Positions 1-12,660 of a stretch of DNA of 64,000 nt are shown piece after piece. Source of the DNA: Morella rubra (lineage: Eukaryota; Streptophyta; Magnoliopsida; Fagales; Myricaceae); NCBI GenBank assembly GCA_003952965.2, contig CM025856.1, positions 16,947,011 to 17,011,010 on the forward strand, given 5' to 3'. Position 1 is the first letter of the stretch; the number at the start of each line of letters is the position of its first letter. Below the pieces are notes generated by a model. That model was given only the letters and a program-made list of their open reading frames with translations. It searched no databases and was not told the DNA's origin. Both the position numbers and the translations under genes were made by a program.

Positions 1-239
1 ACTAAAAAGGATGCATGAGGAGAAACAGTAATGAAATGTGGGTGTCCTTACAAAGAAGACAAAATTTCTTTCACAAGAAAAGCAGCCAAAGATAAACTAA
101 CGGGAAGCATTTCTACAAACTTGTGCATGTACAGAAAACTCTTTTTAGAAGATTAGGATATCCTCATAATCTAAAGGAAGAATCTCTCGATTAAGCCAAT
201 CATGAGGTAATAGATTTTGCAATTATACTTTCTCAATAC

Positions 240-1849
240 CTCTTCCACTTCTTCAGCAGCTCTGATGAAGCTGGAAACCAATCTTCGTGCTTTTCTGACA
301 TCTTCCTCTTCATACCCCATCAAGCGCATGCCAATTTCACGATACTCTTGAACCTTTCTTTCCTCTTCTTCATCTTCCTCTTGACGTCTTCGATGCAATT
401 CCTTCGTTTTTTCGCGCTGTCGTGCTTGCCATTCCTAACAGAGAAGGCAATGCCAGCTCTTAACAGTGCATATTGCACAGATAGCAACAACATCAATATT
501 ACAAGAATTTCAATGTTGATTTTATATCGAGGCCACCTATTCTCGTGTTCAGAATTCACACTGTTTCCAAACACTCATGAGTTCAAAAAGCTGGGCCAAA
601 TGATCCAACAACTTGAGGAATTAATCAGTCACTGGACAAAATATTTCACGAAGAAGAAAATTTCACATAGAACTAGACAACATATGACACTAAAAGTACC
701 AAAATGGGAAACAAAAATGATATGATCTATTTGATTTAATTCTAAGTAGCGACTGCTATATTATTCAATACATCAAACTTGTCTTTGAAGAATAGAGGCA
801 ACGCATAATGTTCCAAATTACATTTTCTTAATGCACTAGGGTTACCATGAAAAGAGCTTCATGTTTCAACTTCCACGTCAATTGTAATGCCATAAACAAA
901 TAAATTCAGATTGCTAAATTTATAAGCTGCAAAGGCATTATATTAAGCTATTCTGGTATTTTTCACAGTTAGTGAGGCAACTACAACATGAGAATGCATC
1001 ATTTAGTCTGGCGAACACAAAACTTAGAAGTGTCATTTTTGTCAGAACCTACTAAATTCATTACTAAAGCTTGGTGAGGTGCAATATGAATCAGGAGCAA
1101 CTTGCTGAGTTCGTGATATGGATGTAACTCCACCCATATCTTCGCTAGTAGTTGATTTTGTACCATTATTCCAAATAATTATAAATCAGGACTATGCCAG
1201 AATCAATGGTCTGTAAGTTATATCCAAACCAAGTGAATGCGGCCTGTTATATACATCCCTTCATAAAAATATACATGAAAATAGCCAATAACCATTTGAA
1301 TATGCTCTATGTCTATATTAAAAACATTAAATTAAAGATTTACGGATACGCATAGCTGATATACAATAGACCCAATACTGGAAACCAAGAAGTTCGAAAA
1401 TCCTTTTAGCTGATCGTCAAAAAGTAACGAATACCCGATTATCCACAAAAAATAACTACCAAGAACAACTTAGAACAAGAAAACAAGAGGTGTTTGTCTA
1501 AGCAAAGGTGCAAAGCATGTCAGAGCTCATGTCGAAAGCTACATACATCATCATAATACTCCTTGGGAAGCCCATCTATGAGAGGCTCGTCCTTGCTCAT
1601 GCTCCTCCTCAGAACTGCTTTTCAAATCCCAACAGGAAAGGATAAGAAAAAGGGCTTCCAAATTTAGCAAAAACAGAACTTCAAAAGAACAAAAGATATT
1701 TGTGGTGGTGCGGGCTGACCTAAGGGGGGTGAGTGCTTAGGCTTCAAAGGAAAAGCGTAAGTAGGTACTGGAAGCTTTGAGTGGACTATAGAGTGAGTTG
1801 ATAATGGCCGGGCAGGTAAGCACGTTAGCTCCAACACCCTTGCTTCCAT
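240..1849 (-). CDS. PAC: PALE CRESS (PAC) chloroplast protein, 5' three exons only
   Basis: Coding exons read on the minus strand at 1849-1720, 1614-1547 and 434-240. Lengths of 130, 68 and 195 nt keep one frame across GT-AG introns, giving 131 codons before the gene runs off the left edge through an intron (239-1). The first in-frame ATG is at 1849. Residues 1-43 are rich in Leu, Ser, Pro and Thr with few acidic residues, as in a plastid transit peptide. Exon 2 ends in PKEYYDD. Exon 3 starts EWQARQREKTKEL, runs through an acidic/basic coiled-coil stretch (EEDEEEERKVQEYREIG) and ends VSSFIRAAEEVEE. This matches my memory of PALE CRESS, a plant-specific plastid protein needed for chloroplast development and linked to plastid 23S rRNA and ribosome biogenesis. 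The missing 3' part should encode the conserved C-terminal half. Identity is by motif recall, not by database search. Confidence 0.85.
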
Positions 1850-2806
1850 TTCTCTGGCGACACCACAGAGAGACAGAGGTGCATACAATACTTCAAATAA
1901 CGCAGCATATGATATAACTGGGCCTGAAAGGAAACACAACGTTATACAGTCAGTTTGGGCTCCTTGCGGCAACTAAAAAAAGTTTGTATTTTTAAAAAAT
2001 ATATATTTTTTAAATTTATTCTCTCAAAGAATGAGAATTAAAAATATGTTGGGAAAGAAAATTTTTGTAAGATGAGTTTTTAATTTTTTTTGTAAAAGTT
2101 CTTTTATTATATAGAAAAATTTATTGAAGATAACAAATATTTTTATATTAAAAAAATCATGTTTAGATTAAAATATGATTTTGGAAAGGCAGCTTTTTAA
2201 TGCTTTCCCAGGTTGAAACAGTCTTTGAAATTTTGTAATTGTCCCGGAGATTCTCAGGTCATGGACCCAAACAAATTTTACAAAGCACTTGAAAATTAAA
2301 TGTTTTTCTTATATTCAGTTTATTTTTTGAAATAAATTTCAATTTTTAATCTCCAAATAATGCAGAACTTGCTGTCTGCTAGTTTCTCACAAGTCTGATA
2401 AATGATATCATCGTAATTTCTCTCTAATTAACTGGCCACACTTTAATGCTTCCGACGTACAAGATATAAATGTAGCATCGGAAGGTCCAGAGTCCTACGT
2501 TCTGACCTCCCTCACTCATTGATGCCTAACCATTTGATTGGAGGGGTGGTGCCCCCACATATCCTCTTTCCTGAGGCCAAGATGGCAAAAATAAGCTTTA
2601 AGTTTCTTCAAACCAATCGACAGAAGAAGGAACTCTACTTTTCCATATATCATGTAAGAAATTTACAGGAGATATGGATATACAAAAAGCTATATAACAA
2701 TTTGACATCCTACTCTAATGGAATCTTCAAACCTAAATCCTCTACCAGAAATATTAGGGATACAGAACAGGGCATACTGGCAACTTCCTTGTGCTACCAT
2801 CCAAAC
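1850..2806. other. Spacer: PAC 5' flank and MED33 3' flank
   Basis: This 957-bp space between two head-to-tail minus-strand genes must hold the PAC promoter and 5' UTR together with the MED33 3' UTR and polyadenylation site. It is AT-rich, especially 1980-2170. I see no conserved ORF, RNA gene or recognisable element in it. Confidence 0.5.
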
Positions 2807-5800
2807 TCAAATTTCAATAATCAATTCAGCAGCTGCACCCATTGCACCTATCCCTCCAAGTCCCAGCAAGGCCAGAGCCAATTCTTCCTCGTTCCACTGC
2901 CTCAATCCTCTGCTCAAACTCTTTAACACATCGACATTGATCTCCAGCATCCACAGTGGTGCGCAACCCACCATCAAGCTCACAAACCCTGATACATATG
3001 CCCGCCAAGTGGCACAATCGCAACCAAGTGATATTTTTCCATCTAGCGCGCTTGCGAGAAATTCCAAGTGTGCCCCAAGAATCTTTGGCCGCCGTTTTGA
3101 AGCTGGCAACACAGAGTCCACGCCCCAGGCAAATGTCCCACAAAGCACCGCGAAGTAGGCAAGTGCATAACCTCCCAGCATTGCTACCATACCTCCAGAT
3201 TCTCCACCTTCCTGCCCTAACTCATGCACTGACAGAAACCAAGAAGGTAGGGTTTCTTTGATCAACGACTGAACCAAACTTGGCCCACCTGATATCCAAA
3301 CTAATGAAGCCCCAAGTGAAGCTGCAAGCTTGACACGTGTCATTGCTTCAGCAAGAGAAACCTGCCCATATCTCATCCCATACTTGGTCTTCTTCAATTT
3401 CTCCACCTTATCTTTAGGCAACCCACTACTCACTATATCCCTGACAGAAAACATTAGCAGAGAGAGAATTTCTTCCGTCATGAACATAACATCTCTGATA
3501 GACCGATGCACTCTTAAGTAAAGAATTCCAGGAGCAACTGGGGTGATCCCTCCACAGGATGGGGAGCCAAAGCCGTGCCCCAGAAGGGCACCAACACCAC
3601 CATTGCTGTAAATGTGGGAGGAACTTAGCCCGAGAGTGGATGTGAAGCAGCTCTTAAGAAGCTGGACCACAGCATCACTGCTATGGTGGAAAACAGTACG
3701 TGAGGCTGTGAACACAAGGAAGTCACCCCAACGCTTTACCTTCTGGGCCCATAACGAGGCTATGACAGGCATGCATGGCCAGGGGCAACCAGAAGCAAGG
3801 GAATACAAGGCTGGGCCAACCATGGTGAGGAAACGTTCAGTGGATCTATCAAGTTTATAAGTTATTGTGAGGCTTACTATGGCAGCCAAGGGTAAAGGAA
3901 GAGAAGCTGGAGAGCTCCCACCTGCAAACAAAACCGTGAGCTCTAATGTCAACAGATGATTTGTTAACTGGAATTTTCATCCAACATATGTTAAAAGAAC
4001 ATGTAAGCTCACAAATCTATTTTTCCTCAATCATCAACATGAGAACATTATTTTAAGTGGATAGTAAGACTGACATTACAATAGTCTGCTGTCCTTTGAT
4101 GAGCTGTTTGCCATACCATACAATAAATTTACATAGCATGTAACATCATTAGATCAAGAGTCATAAAAACTTTTGCTGACAAATCACTCTGGACAGAAAA
4201 TTAATTCTCTACAGTGGAGGTAGCATGGAGGGAGATTTTAAGTTTGGTAAGTAACCGGTTTTCCAGAAACAATAATGATAATCAGCATATAAGAGTATAC
4301 AAGGAAATACCAATGGCGAGGCTTGGGACATCAACACCAGTAGCGGCTAAGATTTTTTTAATCTGTTGCTCAACGATGGATAAATTAGCAGCAGGGCTTG
4401 GCCAATCAGTTCCATTCATAATAACTGGCTTCCATACGCCTCGTGTTACTTCAGCTGAAAAATAGCTTACAATGGTTGCCAAAGTTGCAGGAAGAAAATC
4501 AGCAAGATCCTTGAGTCCTGAATAAGAGAGTGCCAACTGAATCAACAATCTAACTACATAACAAATTCTGTTCAAAAGAGCAGTTCCTGTCACTCCCAAA
4601 TTCTTGAGATATGCTTCTTATAACAAAATAAGTTTCCTATGCATAGATGTCTATTTTTAATTAATATTAAGGATCACCACAATTTAAAAGCATTTAGCGA
4701 TGATGAAAGAACTGGATAAACCTGTGGCAAGTTCACGGGGAGAGAGTCTTCCATTCGCACAGGCCGTAAGAGCAGCGTCAAGCACAAAGGGAGTTGCCTC
4801 AAGGATATCCCATGCAGGCACTTCAAGTCTAATAGAGGCATCTTGAGTTCCAGACACTGATGAAGTACTGCTTCCTGAAGTTGTAGGAGTCAAAGGCTGA
4901 CCGCTTCTATTTATTTTTCTGAACATCATATTCAGGAGTGCATCAACAATCTGATGAACAGGGGTCCCAGATACAAGTCCACAGAGGGAGGAAGCAATAC
5001 ATTTTTGATGCTGGCGGTACCAGAGTTTTAATCTTGGAAACGTGTCCATGAATATAGGTTCTATAGAAAATCTTAATAATCTAGACAGTCTTCTGCTTTT
5101 CATTCGATCCCTGGGTAATTTTCCAAAGGATGATAATCTTAAATTCCGAACAGATAAAAGGTATTCAGGACTTAGTTGGGATCCCACTGGTGGCGCATCT
5201 CCCATCACATGCTCAAGAGGTGGATGATCAAACTTCCATAACTTCAGCAGAAGTGTAAAAGCATTGCAGAACACTGCATGACAAGAGAGTTCCTCTCCGG
5301 TTGTAAGGGTCCATGACATATTGGGTACACAGGAACCAAAAACCTCACAGATGGGCATCAAGGCACCGGCAAGCAATGGGACCTAGGAATGAATGAAAGA
5401 CAATCAGTTTCTAGACGACATGAAAGCATTTGAGTATTCAATTCTTTGTATGGTCCGCCTATGCTATCCTCTCTTTTCATTAGATAGTGTTTCGCTGCTT
5501 ATATTCATCAACTCTGTGTGAATCCATGCAGGGGCAGAGGCATTGCAGGGAGAGAAGGTGCTGGAACTAGTATATAGCTATCAATTTTCCAGTGCATTTA
5601 TTTCCAACTAGTTTGTATCAGTCAAAATTGATGGCTAGACATTTAAACCATGATTCTCTGTCAAAACCAGACAAATCTGACTAAGAAGTTCGTTAACTAG
5701 GTAGAACAAATGATTGAAATGCTGAATATATTTAAAGTATTGATTCGTACATTTCTATACACGTAGTTTGTATCAGTCAAAATTGATGGGTAGTGTCAAA

Positions 5801-6630
5801 ACAGAGAAAACTGACTAAGAAGTTCGTTAACTAGGTAGAACAAATTATTGAAATGCCCAATATATTTAAAATATTGATTCGTAAATTTCTATACATGTAT
5901 GCACCTCTCCTTTTTTCCATTTCTCTCTTTTGTTTGTTTGTCTTTTTTTGGGTGTTGGAAAAAAGAGGGGGGGGGGGGGAGGTGTGCATCCCTGAGGCAA
6001 AAATCTCTTGCCTCCCCCAGCATGTGTTATGAATGCTCCCTTGTGGTGTCCTCAGCTATGGTGAGACACATTTGTCAAGAGTCTTTGTTGCAAAATTACA
6101 AATTCAAAATCAGAATCTTCAGATACATTTTTTTTACTTCGTAGACAGTTTTAAAGTCGAACTCACCAAGCCTTGTAAGGAGAAAATCTGAACAACATCA
6201 ACAGTTGATATTCCAACAAGAAGGCAATTCAAAAATGGAGCATAGCTGATCAAATGGCTATCACTTCCAGAGTAATCTGGAGGGACTGGAGGAGATAGCA
6301 AACTCGTAATAAAAACAATAACGTGCTCCTGCAACCAATTAAAATCATATCAGACTCAAAAAATTAGAGATTAACAAACTTCTGACGCAATCAAGCACGA
6401 GTAGTCTGCAATTGCAACAAATATTCAGCAAGCCAAACAATATGGTCTTTTAAACATTACCTGTATATTCCAACCACGAACTAGAGACGCCCCACAAAGA
6501 ATGGTAGCAGCAGATATCTTCTCATCATTGGGACCATTGAGTGCAATCTCATATATTTTCTCGATTTCTGCTAAGCTTCCATCAAATCCATGAGCGTAAA
6601 TTCAGTTGCCTTACCACTGGGTAAATTTAC

Positions 6631-6665
<35 letters not shown>

Positions 6666-9600
6666 AAGAAGTATTTAACTGAAGCCCAGGTTTCAGGATT
6701 TATAACAGTCAATTTGACAACTACCACCTCGAAACATCTAAATGTACATGTGCATATCGGTACTTTTTTCATACTTCAAATCGTAGTTATCTTTTGCATG
6801 GAGCCTTACACTCAGCTTAACAAGACTTTTGCCCCAACCATATGTGATCAGCTCGTTATGAAATTGCACAGGTGTGAGTATGACTCTCAGACTCACATTG
6901 GACCTAGATACTACTCATCAACAACCCTACTCCTTTGTCCAGCTCAGGACCAGCTACATGGAAGCTACTGTACATGCCATTGAGGACTTCTCTGAAAATG
7001 AAAATATAAACCAAAAAGGAGGGAACAGCAAGTAGGTTTTTTAGACTGATGGCATATGTTTTTAGGTCAACACTGCTGCTATAGTAGAGACATCTCTCTA
7101 TAAGGGGCACAGTTTGAACTTGGAGATTTGATTTTAGCTATTATGTCATCTCCTTTGTAGTGATTACTATAATTATGGCATCAAAGAATAAATACTGCCA
7201 TCTGAGCTTCACTGCCCCCCCCACCCAAAAAAAAAATAAAAGAGAGAGAAAGAAAAGAAAAAGGGGAAACTCAAGGAGAAAGGAGGTAAAAAATAAAAGG
7301 AATAAAAAGAAATGGTGGCATTAATTATACCTAGAAGCTGTGGTGGCAACCAAAACATTTGCCAATGGTGGGGTAAGAGGAGACCCCTTCATCAATGACG
7401 ACCAACCAGGCACTTGCCCAGGGACACTCCGAGGAACTTGATTGCTGCGTGCATTGACATAACCTGGCCAGAAATATGCTGATGTATCCAGTAAATTCCG
7501 TGCGATACAAGCCTCAACAATCAGATGTCGCATGTTTCCAGCTGTAAGAAAAAGCAGAATATAAAAAGCCATAATCAGTCAGGTCCCACCAAAGGGCTGT
7601 GACTCTGCATAATCAACATGAATGGAACTAATATCTAACAGAAATTTCAAGGAAGAATGAAGAATCAACAATTGGGTTGATTACAAAGAACAAATATGAA
7701 GGCCGGCTCATCCAGGATTTATTGTCTTACAAATATTTATCAAATTACAGTCCCTTTTCATTTCCAAATTGAAAGCCTTTAAAAATCAAATAGTCATGCT
7801 GAAAAGTAATAACTACTTACAACAGTTCATCGGCATGTCATTTACACTCATACATTCATAGTATCCATTACCAACTGGAATGCCTGAAATGGACATTATT
7901 GCTTTGGCAGCAGCCTGATTGGCTACAGAAGTAACAGCCTGAGGTGCAGTCAACAAGCCATCAAAATTGCCCAATAACTGCAAGCTGGTAACTAAAGCCT
8001 TGCGACGCTTTCCAAGTACCTGCTTTTCTTTCCTTTGATTGGCAGGACTGCGTTCAGTCTCATCAATCAGTTCACATTCCTCTTCCTCAATAATATTAGC
8101 AACTGCAAGTACCATAATAGACAATAACATGCACAGACACGTATCTAGGCGAGGCACAGGACCTTCACATAGATCCCTCTCCTGAACAGAAGAAAAATAA
8201 AGCAGATGAATGTGAATATCTGGAAACAGAAGTTTAGACAGAACAATATTGGAACCATTTGAATGATGCTTCTAGAGATTTCACTGTGATTCTAGACATG
8301 GATCCCATCATATGAATCAATCAATGGTATTAAGTGATTTTTAATAAAAGTGGTCTTTGTAAGAAATAGGGCTCAAGTACACTATTTGTCTTCACAAGAT
8401 TATAATGTTCAAATGTTTTACACATGTACGCATGCCACATGGGAGGAATACAAACCACTATAGTGAAAGAATAATGAAAACATTCCCTATTTACAAATTC
8501 CTCGATTAAAACAATTACTTCCTTGATAATTCTGCACTTGTTTATGGTGAATAACAACATTTTTCATAAATATCCCAAGGAAAAGTGTACTTTGTAATTA
8601 TAAATTCTCATCCTTTTACAATACAGCACCCAAACAACTAACTATGGCACATTACATTCTTGAATAACTAAAAAATTGCAATGTGGACCCTCGGTTAAGA
8701 TTTGAACATTAATTTGGACAAAAAATAGGCCACGAGGCAGAATATTGGAGATCAGATCTCAAACCAGAATGAAAAATTGCAATTTTTTGGTAGTTTGCGA
8801 GTGTTGCATAAAACTTTTTTACAGCCAACTTTATCCTTTTTCGGCATTTTCCATTTCTTAATACATAGAGCAGGTAATCCGGCTTATTTCTTGTTCCTAT
8901 TTCCAGCATTAATCATAGCATATTCAGATCATTTAGATTGCAAACGAAGCTTAGAAATCTTGATTCCTTTGCAAGCAATCCCATTCAACACCAAAAGAGT
9001 AATAACTAGGAAAGTTTAACTAAACCAATTGCTTGAAGTACAACAACTGTGATTTTTTTTCCCTCCTCCAAAGCTACGCAACATGTGGAAAGTGTCACCC
9101 AAACCCCCCCCCCCCCCCCCCCACCCCAAAAAAAATAAAATAAAAAAGAATATAGACTTGATTACTTGTATTTTCTTTTAGTAAATCAAAAGTCCAAGGT
9201 AAACGTTAGTTCCTTGCAAAATAAACCCTACCCTTTGTACTAGTCGCAGAGCTGCAATCCATAAACCTAAAAAGGTATTGTGCCATTTGTACCATTAACA
9301 GCCTGCAGAGCCTTTATTAAACCTGCAACAGTAATTCTAGTTCAATAGTACGGCCTAGAACACTTAAAATCTGTTCCAATCCAGGTAAATCAAGGATTTA
9401 AAATTTAGCATAGAAGAATTAACACCTACCAGTAAGAATTTCAACAGCACTAGTTGCTGCCACTTCTGATCCATCCATAGCATCTTCCAGAAACAGATCA
9501 ACAGGGAGCCAAATTGAAGACCAAACAAGCCCATGAGATTGACTGGCAGAAGACGTCAGAGATCCAGAAGCCATGACAGCATGAAACTCTTTCCCTGACA

Positions 9601-12345
9601 TTGTTTTGCATTCTCGAGACAGAACTATACGTGCATCAGATGTTAACTGCAAAAGAGTCTCGGGAGTTATGTGTTTTGAGTCCCTCAAGACAGCTGATTT
9701 TGCAGCAAGCAATTGCAGTCGCAGAGTGAAACCTCCCCAATGTGATTGCCTACAAAGAGGAAAGGATTTTTATACCAAGTATTGTATACTCAAAAGATCT
9801 CTCAAAATTTAATTGGAAACACATCAGCCTCTTTAATAAATAACTGAACACTGTTAGATATTTGATTAGGTGGAACTTTAACTAGTAGTGCAAGTAACCC
9901 CTTGTTTTTCACTTCTCTCTCACAGACACAACAAATTATCATTAAGATCCAGAAAAAGTGAAGGATCTCTAAAATGAATATATTTGCTTACATGTTTCGA
10001 CGCGCCAAGTACAGAATCCTTGAAGTCACTTTATTTTGCAAAAACTCTCCAATCACCTCAATAGCCATTGCAGTATTTACTTTCTGCAGCCCTTCATTGT
10101 ACTCTGTTCTCTTCTCACTAAAGCTATCATGACCATCTACTTCCATATCTTGTGCCTTCGTTGGCCATCTAGACTGCTTTTCTGGGGTAAGTTCTAGCAA
10201 CCTTTCATCATCTAAAGATGCATCGAGCAATTGCCATACAATTGAAAAGACAAACTCAACAAGCAGCACCCCAGGTTCGCGTACTTGAAGGCCATATATC
10301 TGGGAAAGATGAAGAATGTCATCAATGGATTTCATGATCCTGTAATTTCATCCAAAATGTAGTTTAGTACTTAATTTAATCAACAGAAAAAGTACCTAAG
10401 GAAAACAAACGTGAAAAGGCTACTTAACAGCAAGGTCAAAATAAGCTTTCAATAGTTTTCTGTAGGTCCACAGAAAGAAGTTCTCCAACATTAGAAAATT
10501 TTTCAAAAAAAGAGCTTGAGAAGGAAAGGTCAAAGACAAAAATCATATCATTGGTACAACAATGAGGTCTTTTGTGTTTTGGGTTCTGTGGGAAGATGCC
10601 CAATTTTAAATTAATGGAACCTTCAAAATGAAAGATGAAGAAATTTCATTCCAAAAGCAAATGATAGAGCAGGGATGTGACTGTTCATTATAGCAAAGAT
10701 GCCTAGAGCATCCACAAGCTGGAAATTCGATTCTTGATATCTTTCTATGTAATCGGTTCAAATGATGACACCAAGAACCCCTTATTAAACCAACTACTAA
10801 CAAACCATAACCATAAAAATTGTTCTCATACTCTTAATGAATAATTTCTAGCACTGTTGCACAATTAAAGTTAATAGTGTAACTGTTATCCCTGAAAAAA
10901 ATCAATTTCAACAATGGATTAAGTTGGGAAGGGTAGTTGAACCATCAGACAAGTGAATGAGTAGAATGCTATTTCCAATTGAAACCTGACATTGCTCCGT
11001 AAGGCAGGCCAACTTAATGGCATACAGAGGAATTACAATCCAAAAATCAAATAACACCAGAAGGAAAAATCAAAACATCTTTCTCATTTTGCACTCCTGT
11101 CTTGTGGAGCATTAGGAGTTTCTTTATTTAGCTTTTAAGCCAAATAAAATGGGCACCCATGTATAGCAGGTTCAGTGATAACAAATTATGGCTGTCACAG
11201 TGACATAGAGACTGTCAACCCATCTTTGTACGACCAACTGCGAAAAAAACTGAAACTTACTTTTGAGAATTCGGACCATGAATTTGAGAAGAAAATGAAA
11301 AGGCATGTCGCTTGAGGAGTTCCATATATAGTCTATACGCCCCAGGCTGGTGCTGCCGATTTGGAATGACCCTACAGTAGACCATGAAAAGCATTGAATG
11401 TAATTCAATCAGTAAAGACATAGCCCAAAGAGTGATCAGCAATGTCTTCAGGGGGGAAATACAGTACCCCGTTCACACTCATTGACGTACTAACCCAAAT
11501 CCAAGAGGAAAACAAATCCTTTTATGGACGAAAAAGTTTCACTGAAGAAAATTCCCTCACAGTAATTCATAAATGATGTCAGTTCTACTGACCCGATTAA
11601 AAAATTGTCCCACGAAGCCACCAAAACGTATAAACCTTAACACTGATAAGTATGAAAACTAATATAAACTACACACAATAACGATAAAAATGAAATCCTT
11701 CAAAACAAAAGTAACAACTAGTGACGAAACCTAAGCGCGACATTACCTTCTCAAACACCTTAAGAAGCCCCCAGAAACTAATTACTCACAAGCAATCATC
11801 CCAGGTGCCTTCAGGCTTCACTTGCCCATACAGTTGAGGCACGATGCCACCCAATAAACAATTCGTGCATGTATGTATAGACATGTAATACATGCAGGAA
11901 ATACAAGCACGGTACGTACATGAATTGACCAGCCTAGAAGCAGAAAAACACGTATTTCACCTAGAACACTACATTAGGATGAACCAAAAACCTAAGAAGA
12001 GACTAAAAATAAAGAAAACGAGGTAAGGAGTTGTGAGAGTAAGAGAAAGTAAGGGGGGGACCTGGTGGAGAGGAGGGCAAGCACCAGCATGGGGGGAGCG
12101 AGCTTGACGGTCAAAGCCTTCTCAAGGAACTTCCACGTGATGGGCACGTGATTGTCGAAGCAGATATGGGAGACGAGGAGGTGGGCCAACTCGACGGAGG
12201 GCAGGTTGACCCCGGCCGAGCAGAGGCTGCCGCTGAGCTGCACCGCCCAGAGCAGCGCGTCGCCGTTCTTGTCCTGCGCTGACTTGGTCAACTCCAACAC
12301 GCCATCCCACAGGCCCGACCCCTCCTCCTCGCTTGACACCTCCAT
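2807..12345 (-). CDS. MED33: Mediator complex tail subunit 33 (MED33/MED5; REF4-RFR1 family), 12 exons, one apparent frameshift
   Basis: Exons on the minus strand: 12345-12062, 11371-11261, 10339-9992, 9749-9430, 9322-9232, 8181-7821, 7541-7331, 6575-6461, 6328-6167, 5382-4722, 4517-4311 and 3921-2807. All introns are GT-AG. Splice phases agree except in exon 5, which is one base short near 9282-9292. Coding length is 3986 nt, about 1,328 residues if that base is an error, which is normal for the family. Family marks are LWDGVLELTKSAQDKN at the N-terminus, ITWKFLEKAL in exon 1, PRLDTCLCMLLSI in exon 6, CGASLVRGWNIQ in exon 8, and the C-terminal RQWNEEELALALLGLGG followed by AAELIIEI. MED33/MED5 is a plant Mediator tail subunit acting in the nucleus. 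The Arabidopsis pair REF4/RFR1 restrains phenylpropanoid (lignin) gene expression. Exon 1 is much more GC-rich than its surroundings. If the frameshift is real, the product would end soon after about residue 370. Confidence 0.93.
5609..5896. repeat. Tandem duplication inside MED33 intron 9
   Basis: Two adjacent copies lie at 5609-5763 and about 5764-5896. They share long runs such as TTTGTATCAGTCAAAATTGA and the stretch from CTGACTAAGAAGTTCG to the CTATACA end. The second copy lacks about 22 bp present in the first and has a few substitutions. The repeat lies wholly between exons 10 and 9, so it does not touch coding sequence. Confidence 0.85.
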
Positions 12346-12660
12346 CGGCGTCCGATTCTTCTTCTTCTTCTTCTAATTAGACAGAATCAACTTCCTTAGA
12401 AAAAACTGCACTCTTTGAAAAGAGAGAAGAAGGTTCCTTGACAGCGAGATGAGAGGAAACGGAACAACAGCATCTGCTTGTTCTTCGACACTAGAGAGAG
12501 AGAGAGAGAGAGAGCGAGAGAGTCTGCTTTGGTGGCGCGCATCGCTTTGTTGACCGAATAAATCGTTTGTTGACCGAAAAAAGAAAAAGAGAGTAATGTT
12601 TAGTCCTCTAGCAAGAGGCACAGCGCACCAGCATCAGCTAAGCTAACGTCTCTTTCCCTT
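12346..12660 (-). promoter_or_regulatory. MED33 5' UTR and proximal promoter region
   Basis: On the minus strand the bases just before the MED33 ATG form a purine-rich GAA run (12355-12375). Further upstream lies a (GA)n microsatellite (about 12490-12520). Such GA/CT tracts are common in plant core promoters and 5' leaders. I cannot place a TATA box or a transcription start. The assignment rests on position only. Confidence 0.4.

Noticed and set aside
9102-9122. Long C run in MED33 intron 5
   Set aside because: A simple homopolymer, possibly of inaccurate length. No function inferred.
10606-10803. Minus-strand ORF within MED33 intron 2
   Set aside because: It lies wholly in an intron between well-phased exons and has no family motif.
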